Of a DNA stretch of 14,379 bases, positions 1 through 6,232 are shown one piece after another. A model generated the notes under the pieces. That model searched no databases. It was given only the letters and a program-made list of their open reading frames with translations, and had not been told where the DNA came from. The position numbers were made by a program, and so were the translations under genes. Each line of letters starts with the position of its first letter. Position 1 is the first letter of the stretch. The stretch covers positions 1-14,379 of the forward strand of contig CALDHJ010000554.1 of the NCBI GenBank assembly GCA_937941555.1, in the 5' to 3' direction. The DNA comes from an uncultured Granulosicoccaceae bacterium. GTDB lineage: Bacteria > Pseudomonadota > Gammaproteobacteria > CALCKW01.

Positions 1-821
1 CTCAGTCCATGCTCGACGAATGGCTCGCCGAAATCACCGAAACGCTCGCCGCATACAACCGCGACAACCCCGAGCGACCCGCGGCCCCCTTTGCGGTCAA
101 CCAGATCGTGCACCGCTCCAACGATCGGCTCGAAGCCGACATGGAAGTGGTCGCAAAGTACAAGGTTCCCATTGTCATCACGAGCCTCGGCGCGCGAGAG
201 GAAATCAACAACGCCGTACACGCTTACGGCGGCATCACCCTGCACGACATCATCAACAACCGTTTTGCGCACAAGGCGGTCGAGAAAGGCGCAGACGGAT
301 TGATCGCCGTCGCCTGGGGTGCTGGCGGCCACGCGGGCACCTTGTCGCCTTTTGCCCTGATCCAGGAGATCCGCGCCTGGTTCGACGGCCCGATCGCCTT
401 GTCAGGCTCGATCGCAACCGGCGGCGCCGTGTTGGCAGCGCAGGCCATGGGGGCCGACTTCGGTTACATCGGCTCGCCCTTCATCGCAACCGATGAAGCC
501 AACGCAAGCGACGCCTACAAGTCCGCCATAGTAGACGGCAAGGCCGATGACATCGTCTACACCAACCTCTTCACCGGCGTGCACGGCAACTACCTGCGCA
601 CGTCCATCGAGCAGGCCGGCCTGAACCCGGACAACCTGCCCGAGAGCGACCCGAGCAACATGGATTTCGGCACTGATCGCAAAGCCTGGAAAGACATCTG
701 GGGTTGCGGCCAGGGCATCGGCACCGTCTCGAGCCAGCGCTCCACGGCCGCCCTCGTTGACGATCTCGCGTCGGGCTATGATGCCGCCCGGGCCAGACTG
801 TCTTTGAACGGCAACGATTAG
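1..821 (+). CDS. Nitronate monooxygenase-like flavoprotein (5'-truncated)
   Basis: This is the C-terminal part of a nitronate monooxygenase/2-nitropropane dioxygenase-type TIM-barrel flavoenzyme, which oxidises alkyl nitronates with FMN and oxygen, or in related enzymes acts as a quinone reductase. The frame is open to the window edge. The first ATG (9) lies inside the fold, because the N-terminal strand and FMN loop usual in this family are missing, so the true start is upstream. Visible from that ATG are a GAGGHAGT segment (about residues 104-111, His108 being the candidate catalytic histidine of the family), an SGSIATGG phosphate-binding strand (about 132-139) and the GADFGYIGSPFIATDEA segment typical of the family. 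It ends at TAG 819-821, before a hairpin at 862-888. Family assignment is firm. The substrate cannot be told from sequence, and many relatives act on something other than nitronate. Confidence 0.85.
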   Translation, partial: QSMLDEWLAEITETLAAYNRDNPERPAAPFAVNQIVHRSNDRLEADMEVVAKYKVPIVITSLGAREEINNAVHAYGGITLHDIINNRFAHKAVEKGADGLIAVAWGAGGHAGTLSPFALIQEIRAWFDGPIALSGSIATGGAVLAAQAMGADFGYIGSPFIATDEANASDAYKSAIVDGKADDIVYTNLFTGVHGNYLRTSIEQAGLNPDNLPESDPSNMDFGTDRKAWKDIWGCGQGIGTVSSQRSTAALVDDLASGYDAARARLSLNGND

Positions 822-854
822 CGGTTTCTCCGCCAATCCGTCTACCTCCGGTTC

Positions 855-888
855 AAAAAAAAAGGCGGTTGCGTTGCGCAACCGCCTT
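855..888 (-). terminator. Rho-independent terminator, mainly for the leftward gene
   Basis: A 12-bp perfect stem (862-873 pairing with 877-888, core GGCGGTTGCG/CGCAACCGCC) with a TTG loop. Nine A residues at 855-863 become a T tract just after the stem on the minus strand, so this terminates the leftward DUF2853 gene. On the plus strand the stem is followed only by TTCTTC, so termination of the rightward monooxygenase gene is possible but weaker. Confidence 0.85.
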
Positions 889-911
889 CTTCAAACAGCC
901 GGTGAAAAAGC

Positions 912-1247
912 TCAGCTGTAGATTGACTGCTTGCCGAGTTTGGTTGCAATCAGGTAGTAGAACACCGGGCGCATCTTCTGGCGATTGGATGAACCGATCT
1001 TCTCGACTGCATGGCTGATGGCCGCGTCGGCCTCAGCACCCTCGATGCCGAGCTTCTTGGAGATATAACGCTCCTTGATATTGTCGATCTCGGCTTTGTC
1101 GCCAGCGGCAACCAGGAATGAATCCTTGTTGTAAATCGACGGCCCAAGCGACTTGCAAATCGCCTTGAGCAGATTGTCGTCACAATCGATTCCGCAACTG
1201 TCCATCTGGCCTTTGCACTGCGCCACCACATCGTCAAATTTCGACAT
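912..1247 (-). CDS. DUF2853 family protein, 111 aa
   Basis: A small soluble protein of the DUF2853 family, whose function is not established. Family-like features are the N-terminal MSKFDDVV, the LGPSIYN segment (about residues 34-40), the KKLG segment (about 64-67) and a C-terminal block with SNR...RPVFYYLI...GKQSIY (about 87-110). No signal peptide or membrane segment is seen. Four cysteines fall in the first 31 residues (11, 18, 22, 31), which is many for its size. The frame stays open to an ATG at 1355, but I chose the ATG at 1247. GGAGG stands 4 nt upstream of it, the protein then has the normal family length, and the extra 36 residues look like translated leader. It lies downstream of tesB on the same strand with a 138-nt gap, and a strong terminator follows it. 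It could be transcribed alone or with tesB. Confidence 0.85.
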   Translation of the reverse strand: MSKFDDVVAQCKGQMDSCGIDCDDNLLKAICKSLGPSIYNKDSFLVAAGDKAEIDNIKERYISKKLGIEGAEADAAISHAVEKIGSSNRQKMRPVFYYLIATKLGKQSIYS

Positions 1248-1251
1248 GAAA

Positions 1252-1256
1252 CCTCC
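1252..1256 (-). promoter_or_regulatory. Ribosome binding site fixing the DUF2853 start
   Basis: GGAGG on the minus strand, 4 nt before the ATG at 1245-1247. It supports this start over the in-frame ATG at 1355. Confidence 0.7.
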
Positions 1257-1385
1257 GCTTTCAGGTGTTGTATTGTCTCGTCCTGCCAACAGACTAGCAC
1301 TGTGGTCGGAAACGGGCCAATACCAAACGGTAAAAGCGTGACAAGCTTCTGACACTGCCCTGAAACAGCGTTCTGCAGCCGCCAG

Positions 1386-2246
1386 TCAGGCGTTGCGCGG
1401 CCTGATCAGTCCTTCCTGTACCACCGACGCCACCAATCGCCCCTGCCGATCAAACAGACTACCGCGGCAAAAACCACGGGCACCGGAGGCACTCGGGCTG
1501 TCCATGGCATAGAGCAGCCACTCATCAGCGCGAAACGGCCGATGGAACCACATTGCGTGGTCCAGGCTTGCGATCTTTGTGGTGCGCAGATTGGCGGTCT
1601 CTGCGTGGGGGTTCAGCGCCGTCATCAAGAGGTTATAGTCAGACGCGTAGGCAAGCACACACTGGTGGAATGCCGGGTCTTCGCCCAGTGCGATTTTGCT
1701 ACGCAACCAGATGTTGCTGTACGGCCCCTGCGCACGGGGATTGAAGGGGTCATTGACGTTGGCCGCACGAAATTCGATCGGACGCGAACGCAACAAGTGT
1801 CGCCGAGCCCCCTCTGGCCAGCTTGCCGCGTATTCGGCCAGAATCTCCTCGACCGGACGCAGGCTCTCGGGTTCAGGTACATCCGGCATGTCGATCTGGT
1901 GATCGTGGCCCTCCTCCTGCACCTGAAACGACGCCGAGAGGATGAAGATGTCACGTCCGCCCTGAATCGCACGAACGCGCCGCGTCACAAAGCTGCGCCC
2001 GTCGCGGGTCATGTCCACGTGGTAGACGATCGGTTTGTTGAAATCCCCTGGCAAGATGAAATACGCATGCAGGGAGTGCGCAATAAAGTCGGCATCGACC
2101 GTGCCCTGGGCGGCTGCAAGCGCCTGACCAAGCACCTGCCCGCCAAACACCTGCGGGCTGCCGATGTCTTCGCTCTTGCCGCGAAAGAGGTTGGTCTCGA
2201 GCGCCTCGAGAGTCAGCAGATCGATGAGCCCTGCACCGTCGGTCAT
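1386..2246 (-). CDS. tesB: Acyl-CoA thioesterase II (TesB)
   Basis: A cytoplasmic double-hotdog thioesterase that hydrolyses acyl-CoA to free fatty acid and CoA. It has 286 aa, the same length as E. coli TesB as I recall it. The N-terminal hotdog carries FGGQVLGQALAAA (about 34-46) and HSLHAYFILPGD (57-68). The C-terminal hotdog carries LDHAMWFHRPF (228-238) and a VVQEG segment (275-279). Compared with the E. coli triad Asp204/Thr228/Gln278, the aligned residues are Asp203 (ASDYN), Ser227 (IASLDH) and Gln277. Ser for Thr is a conservative change that I believe occurs in other TesB proteins. The start is the ATG at 2244-2246, preceded by only a moderate AG-rich site. It diverges from the M42 peptidase gene across 111 nt. 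I see no clear terminator behind it, so read-through into DUF2853 is possible. Confidence 0.93.
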   Translation of the reverse strand: MTDGAGLIDLLTLEALETNLFRGKSEDIGSPQVFGGQVLGQALAAAQGTVDADFIAHSLHAYFILPGDFNKPIVYHVDMTRDGRSFVTRRVRAIQGGRDIFILSASFQVQEEGHDHQIDMPDVPEPESLRPVEEILAEYAASWPEGARRHLLRSRPIEFRAANVNDPFNPRAQGPYSNIWLRSKIALGEDPAFHQCVLAYASDYNLLMTALNPHAETANLRTTKIASLDHAMWFHRPFRADEWLLYAMDSPSASGARGFCRGSLFDRQGRLVASVVQEGLIRPRNA

Positions 2247-2324
2247 TCGCCTGTCTCACACTGAACAAGCGCGCAGTGTATCAGCCCATCCGCGTACCAC
2301 AGCCGAGCCCGGGTGTGCCTGTCA

Positions 2325-2330
2325 TATACT
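2325..2330 (+). promoter_or_regulatory. Possible -10 element of the M42 peptidase promoter
   Basis: TATACT lies 27 nt before the start codon, in the 111-nt gap between divergent tesB and the peptidase gene. No good -35 hexamer sits 16-18 bp upstream, so the promoter is weak, activator-dependent or misassigned. Confidence 0.35.
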
Positions 2331-2345
2331 CATCACATCAATAAC

Positions 2346-2350
2346 AGGAG
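2346..2350 (+). promoter_or_regulatory. Ribosome binding site of the M42 peptidase
   Basis: AGGAG stands 7 nt before the ATG at 2358, favouring that start over the in-frame ATG at 2313. Confidence 0.7.
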
Positions 2351-2357
2351 CCAGACC

Positions 2358-3578
2358 ATGTCAGCCGACACCCCGTGGACACAACCAATGCCCGCCGATC
2401 AATTCGAGCTCATGCGCGACATCATCGGTGCACCCAGCCCGATCGGCTTTGAAGGGGCAATGACACTCGGTGTGTTGCAGCCCCAGTTCGAACGATTCAT
2501 GCCCGATGACTGGGCCATGCACCAATTCATCGGCAACGCCGGCGTCGTCTGGGACAGCCACCCCGGGCGCGATGACTTGTTCAGCGTGATGATCTGCGGC
2601 CACGCCGACAAGATTCGCCTGCAAGTGCGCAAGATCGCGCCAGATGGCAAGATCTGGATCAACAGCGACTCCTTCCTGCCCTGCACGCTGCTCGGACACG
2701 AAGTTACACTTTTCAGCGAAAACCCCGAGTCCCCCGGCAGCTACCGGTCGATCACGGGCGGCACCATCGAAGCCCTCGGCGCGATCCACTTCTCGGAAGC
2801 TGCGCACCGCACCGGCGACCGCGGCATCAAGCCCACACAGCTCTATCTCGAGTTGCAGCTGCACGGCGAAGACCGCAAGAAACAAGTCGAAGCACTCGGC
2901 ATTCGCACCGGTGACACGCTGCTGTTGAACCGCCCAATCAAACCCGGCTTTGCACCTGACACCTTCTACGGCGCCTACCTCGACAACGGCCTCGGGTGCT
3001 TTGTTGCAGCCGAAGTCGCACGCGTTGTCGCCGAAGCCGGCGGCACCGAGAACGTACGCTGCCTCTACGCCTGCGCGAGCCACGAAGAAATCGGCCGTTT
3101 CGGCAGCCGCGTAATGGCCGGTGAATTGCGCCCCGATGCGCTGATTGCGGTCGATGTCGACCACGACTTCGACGCGGCTCCCAACATCGGAGACCGCAAC
3201 ATGCAGCCGCTCAAGATGGGCGGTGGCTTCACGCTCAGCACCGGCGCGATCGTAAGCGAGCAACTCAATCGCCGCATCCAGGATGTCGCGCGCGAACACG
3301 ACATCCCGTTTCAGATGGACGTCGCCGGTCGCGACACCGGCACCGATGGCATGGCCGGTGTACTCGCCAGCGTCGACTGCGCAGCCACCTCCATCGGTTT
3401 CCCGATCCGCAACATGCACACCATCTCCGAGAGTGGTCACACCGGCGACGTGCTCGCGGCGATTCACGTGATCGCCAACACGCTGCTGTCCCTCGACAAG
3501 GAAGGCGAGCTCAAGGATGCATTCAGGACCGGCCACGCACGCCTCGACCATGCAACCGACCTCAACCACGGAGGCTGA
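2358..3578 (+). CDS. M42 family metallopeptidase (aminopeptidase-like)
   Basis: A cytoplasmic co-catalytic metallopeptidase of family M42, the deblocking/TET aminopeptidases. These often assemble as dodecamers and trim short peptides. At 406 aa it is longer than the roughly 350 aa usual in the family. Metal-site candidates appear in family order: His82 in GHAD, Asp209 in YLDNGLG, catalytic Glu243 with Glu244 in SHEEIG, Asp266 in AVDVDHD, and His354 in NMHTISE. Two sites depart from the usual consensus: HADKIR where HxDEIG is common, and DNGLG where DDRxG is common. It may therefore belong to a divergent subgroup with its own substrate preference. The ATG at 2358 is chosen for its Shine-Dalgarno site. 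The upstream extension to 2313 would cover the proposed -10. Its stop is 3 nt before the reductase gene, so the two are probably co-transcribed. Confidence 0.88.
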   Translation: MSADTPWTQPMPADQFELMRDIIGAPSPIGFEGAMTLGVLQPQFERFMPDDWAMHQFIGNAGVVWDSHPGRDDLFSVMICGHADKIRLQVRKIAPDGKIWINSDSFLPCTLLGHEVTLFSENPESPGSYRSITGGTIEALGAIHFSEAAHRTGDRGIKPTQLYLELQLHGEDRKKQVEALGIRTGDTLLLNRPIKPGFAPDTFYGAYLDNGLGCFVAAEVARVVAEAGGTENVRCLYACASHEEIGRFGSRVMAGELRPDALIAVDVDHDFDAAPNIGDRNMQPLKMGGGFTLSTGAIVSEQLNRRIQDVAREHDIPFQMDVAGRDTGTDGMAGVLASVDCAATSIGFPIRNMHTISESGHTGDVLAAIHVIANTLLSLDKEGELKDAFRTGHARLDHATDLNHGG

Positions 3579-3581
3579 GCC

Positions 3582-4598
3582 GTGTCCACGGTCACACTGA
3601 GCCTTGATGACTGCCACAGCATGGCAAGGCTGGCCCTGCAGGGCCAGGGTTTTTCCGAAGACCAGGCCAATGCCATTGCAGACACCATCACCGCCGCCGA
3701 GCGCGACGGATGCACGTCACACGGTCTGTTCCGTGTGCCGTTCTACGTCAATGCCCTGGGCAACCCGGGCACTGACGCGAAAGCGGTACCGGTTCTCTCG
3801 CACCCCGCCCCGGCGCTGGTGCGCGTGGATGCCGCCACAGGATTCTGCCCGTTGGCGTTGAAAGTCGGGCTGCCCGCGCTGACGGAAAAGGCGTACGAAC
3901 AAGGCATCGCAGCACTGGCAATCAACAACGCCTACAACATCGCCGCGCTGTGGCCCGAAGTCGAGCACCTCGCCGAAAACGGCCTGGTCGCGATGGCGTT
4001 CACCGCCGCCAACGCCTTCGTCGCGCCTGCGGGTGGCACCAAACCGATCTACGGCACCAATCCGATGGCCTTCGCCTGGCCGCGTGGCGACCAGCCGCCG
4101 CTGGTGTTCGACCAGGCATCGAGTGTGTCTGCGCGCGGCGAGATCCAGCTCCACCTGCGCGACGGCAAACCCATCCCCGAGGGCTGGGCCATCGACGCCA
4201 ACGGCCAACCCACCACCGATCCCGAAGCCGCACTTGCCGGCGCACAATTGCCCTTTGGTGGCCACAAGGGCGCGTCGATTGCGCTCATGGTCGAGCTGCT
4301 TGCCGGCGCCCTGATTGGCGACCTTTTCAGTTTCGAATCCACCGAGCGCGACGTCCAGAAGACCGGCGCACCCTTCGGCGGTGAATTTCTGCTGGCGATC
4401 GATCCGGCGAAGTTCGGCAACGGCAACCTCGAAAGCCGTCAGGCCCACGCCGAACAGTTGTTCGCGGCAATCCTCGAGCAACCCGGCACCCGGCTTCCCG
4501 GTGACCGCCGGCGCAAAGCCCGCCTCAGCACCCGAACCGAGGGCATCACGATACCCACTGCACTGCACACCCAGCTGGCAGGCTACCGCTCCAATTAA
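3582..4598 (+). CDS. Ldh-family reductase, DpkA-like (cyclic imino acid reductase)
   Basis: An NAD(P)H-dependent oxidoreductase of the malate/L-lactate dehydrogenase (Ldh_2) family, 338 aa. Several stretches resemble the branch that reduces delta1-piperideine-2-carboxylate and delta1-pyrroline-2-carboxylate to L-pipecolate and L-proline: SHGLFRVP (46-53, His47 the probable catalytic base), GTNPMAFAWPR (158-168), FDQASS..ARGEIQ (176-189) and FGGHKGASIALMVELL (225-240). Related branches act on ureidoglycolate, sulfolactate or malate, so the substrate is inferred. The start is GTG 3582, with CGGAGG 7 nt upstream inside the end of the peptidase gene. The pairing suggests a role in handling amino or imino acids released from peptides. 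The TAA stop shares TTAA (4595-4598) with the stop of the convergent exporter gene. Family confidence is high, substrate confidence moderate. Confidence 0.85.
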   Translation: MSTVTLSLDDCHSMARLALQGQGFSEDQANAIADTITAAERDGCTSHGLFRVPFYVNALGNPGTDAKAVPVLSHPAPALVRVDAATGFCPLALKVGLPALTEKAYEQGIAALAINNAYNIAALWPEVEHLAENGLVAMAFTAANAFVAPAGGTKPIYGTNPMAFAWPRGDQPPLVFDQASSVSARGEIQLHLRDGKPIPEGWAIDANGQPTTDPEAALAGAQLPFGGHKGASIALMVELLAGALIGDLFSFESTERDVQKTGAPFGGEFLLAIDPAKFGNGNLESRQAHAEQLFAAILEQPGTRLPGDRRRKARLSTRTEGITIPTALHTQLAGYRSN

Positions 4599-5431
4599 GC
4601 CGACGCGTTGCGGGTGGTCGCAAAAACCGCGACCACGATCACCGCACCGCCAAGGACGGTGAGCGTCGCCGGTATCTCACCCAGCACCCACCACGCGAGC
4701 AACGGTGCAATGGGGGTTTCGAGTGCGCTGATGACGCTGGTGTGGGCCGGGTGCAATCCGCGCGCGCCAATCATCAGTGCAATCGACGCAAACAGAAAGA
4801 CCGCAGCAAAGGCCGCGAGAGTCGCCACGGTCTGCCACGGCACGGACGCGATGGTGGCGTGCCCACTGAACGCCACAACAAGCAAGGCCGATGCAAGCCA
4901 GGTCGGGCCGGCCGCTGGCGTCTCGGGCCAGGCGCGGTAGATGCAAATCACAGCCGCCATGCAGACGGTCATGACCGCGGCCAATGCATCCCCGAACAAC
5001 CCGCCCGAAGTCAGGGATCCCAACACCACCAACAGCGCACCGGCGAGGCTCGCGACACTGCCCAGCACCACAGCGCGCGTCGGCGGCGTTTGCATCCACC
5101 CCCACGCTATCGCCCCGGCAACAAAGGGCGCCGTCGCATAAATGACCGCCACGTTAGCAATCGACGTGTGCAGAAACGATGGAATGAACGCAGCCGTACC
5201 GAGTGCTGACAGCAGCCCGGCAGCCGCCCCCGGTCGCCCCATCCGCAACTCGGCCCCCACGCGGCCGCAGAAGCCCAGCCACAGGCCGAGAAAAGCCACT
5301 GAAAACACGCTTCGCCACCAGACCACACTCGGCCCGTCGAGCTCGGCAAGCCGCACGAATACGCCGGCGGTGCTGAACGCCATCACCGACGCCAGCAACC
5401 ACGCAACAGACACCCCAATACGTGTGCGCAT
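4595..5431 (-). CDS. EamA/DMT family transporter, about 10 TM segments
   Basis: An inner-membrane protein of the drug/metabolite transporter superfamily, 278 aa, rich in Ala, Val and Leu, with two EamA-type halves. The first runs from about residue 8 to 135 and starts AWLLASVMAFSTAGVFVRLAE. The second, about 150-275, ends with the characteristic ALETPIAPLLAWWVLGE segment and a final hydrophobic helix before a short polar tail. Such proteins export amino acids or other metabolites, and nothing here fixes the substrate. The start at 5431 has only a weak upstream GGGGTG, and an internal ATG 17 codons later would remove part of TM1, so the longer form is preferred. It diverges from the WYL regulator at 5539 across a palindrome, suggesting control by that regulator. 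It converges with the reductase gene, with overlapping stop codons. Confidence 0.9.
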   Translation of the reverse strand: MRTRIGVSVAWLLASVMAFSTAGVFVRLAELDGPSVVWWRSVFSVAFLGLWLGFCGRVGAELRMGRPGAAAGLLSALGTAAFIPSFLHTSIANVAVIYATAPFVAGAIAWGWMQTPPTRAVVLGSVASLAGALLVVLGSLTSGGLFGDALAAVMTVCMAAVICIYRAWPETPAAGPTWLASALLVVAFSGHATIASVPWQTVATLAAFAAVFLFASIALMIGARGLHPAHTSVISALETPIAPLLAWWVLGEIPATLTVLGGAVIVVAVFATTRNASA

Positions 5432-5471
5432 AACGCGGCACCCCAGACCAAAACGGCAGCCTGCCTGAGCC

Positions 5472-5495
5472 CCCCTGACAGCGTGTTGTCAGGGG
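5472..5495. promoter_or_regulatory. Perfect inverted repeat, probable operator of the WYL regulator
   Basis: CCCCTGACA (5472-5480) and TGTCAGGGG (5487-5495) are exact reverse complements with a 6-nt spacer. The repeat sits in the 107-nt gap between the divergent exporter and regulator genes, 44 nt before the regulator's GTG. A further GTGACAC half-site-like sequence follows at 5511-5517. No T tract follows, so an operator is more likely than a terminator. Assignment to the adjacent regulator is inference. Confidence 0.65.
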
Positions 5496-5525
5496 TGGGG
5501 TGGTAGGGTGGTGACACGTGAGATT

Positions 5526-5532
5526 GAGAGGG
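5526..5532 (+). promoter_or_regulatory. Ribosome binding site deciding the WYL regulator start
   Basis: GAGAGGG stands 6 nt before GTG 5539. It favours this start over the in-frame GTG at 5518. Confidence 0.6.
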
Positions 5533-5538
5533 CGCAAC

Positions 5539-6225
5539 GTGGGCTCGGTCGACCGATTGTTCAGTATCATCCAACTGCTGCGACGGCGGCGAGGCCCCGT
5601 CACGGCAACCCACATTGCCGAATCGCTCGGTGTGTCCGTGCGCACGGTGTACCGCGACATCCAGCGGCTGCAACGCAGCGGCACACCCATCGCAAGCGAA
5701 CCCGGTGTCGGCTACCGCCTGCTGCCAAGTTACGACCTCGCCCCGGTTCAGCTCACCCGCGAGGAACAACAAGCACTCGATCTCGCGCTGCAACTCCTGG
5801 CCCGCACCGGCGACTGTGGGCTTGTGCGCACCGCAGACCGCCTGCGACAGAAGCTCCCCGGCACCAGTACCCTCGCCGACCCGGTGCTGCACACCTCGAC
5901 CTGGGCGCCACTCTACCCGGCCACGGCGTCACCGTGTGCACTGCGCGAAGCGATCGACGAGGAATGCGAAATCGACATCGGTTATACCGATGAAAACGGT
6001 CGCACGAGCACGCGGCGCTTGCGCCCGGTTGCAGTGATCTATTACACCGACGTGACGGTACTCGCTGCCTGGTGCCAGTTGCGCAACGACTTCCGACACT
6101 TCCGTCTCGACCGCATCACCGCGTTGCAGCGGTGCGATACCCATTTCGCAGGTGAGGGGCCAGGCTTGCGTGCTCGCTGGCACGCAACCCAGCGCGACAA
6201 CCCCCGGCGCGTGGGGTCACTCTGA
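5539..6225 (+). CDS. YafY-type HTH-WYL transcriptional regulator
   Basis: A DNA-binding regulator of 228 aa with an N-terminal winged helix-turn-helix of the HTH_11 type. Residues 1-62 include the recognition stretch GVSVRTVYRDIQRL (31-44), and the wing ends GVGYRLL. A WYL sensor domain follows at about 136-195, with the YafY-like core VLAAWCQLRNDFRHFRLDRI (174-193). WYL domains are thought to bind small ligands or nucleic acid, and the ligand here is unknown. I chose GTG 5539 because GAGAGGG lies 6 nt upstream. The GTG at 5518 would add seven residues without a good site. The perfect palindrome in front suggests autoregulation and control of the divergent EamA exporter. It converges with the methyltransferase gene, with 7 nt between the stops. 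Confidence 0.9.
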   Translation: MGSVDRLFSIIQLLRRRRGPVTATHIAESLGVSVRTVYRDIQRLQRSGTPIASEPGVGYRLLPSYDLAPVQLTREEQQALDLALQLLARTGDCGLVRTADRLRQKLPGTSTLADPVLHTSTWAPLYPATASPCALREAIDEECEIDIGYTDENGRTSTRRLRPVAVIYYTDVTVLAAWCQLRNDFRHFRLDRITALQRCDTHFAGEGPGLRARWHATQRDNPRRVGSL

Positions 6226-6232
6226 GAACAAC

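Noticed and set aside
402..881. A 159-codon minus-strand open frame opposite the monooxygenase gene
   Set aside because: It lies antisense to conserved flavoenzyme sequence and would start inside the terminator hairpin.
1248..1355. 36-residue N-terminal extension of the DUF2853 protein
   Set aside because: The extension has no family similarity, and GGAGG marks the internal ATG at 1247.
2258..2279. ACACTG-N10-CAGTGT inverted repeat between tesB and the peptidase gene
   Set aside because: It is six base pairs with a 10-nt spacer and no second copy or adjacent regulator gene, so chance is a reasonable explanation.
2361..3617. A 418-codon minus-strand open frame opposite the M42 peptidase
   Set aside because: It is antisense to a clear metallopeptidase gene with all motifs in place. 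Its protein is valine-, alanine- and glycine-rich without a recognisable domain, as expected from the complement of GC-rich coding DNA.
3717..4568. A 283-codon minus-strand open frame opposite the reductase
   Set aside because: It is the complement of a well-matched Ldh-family gene and shows no domain or ribosome site of its own.
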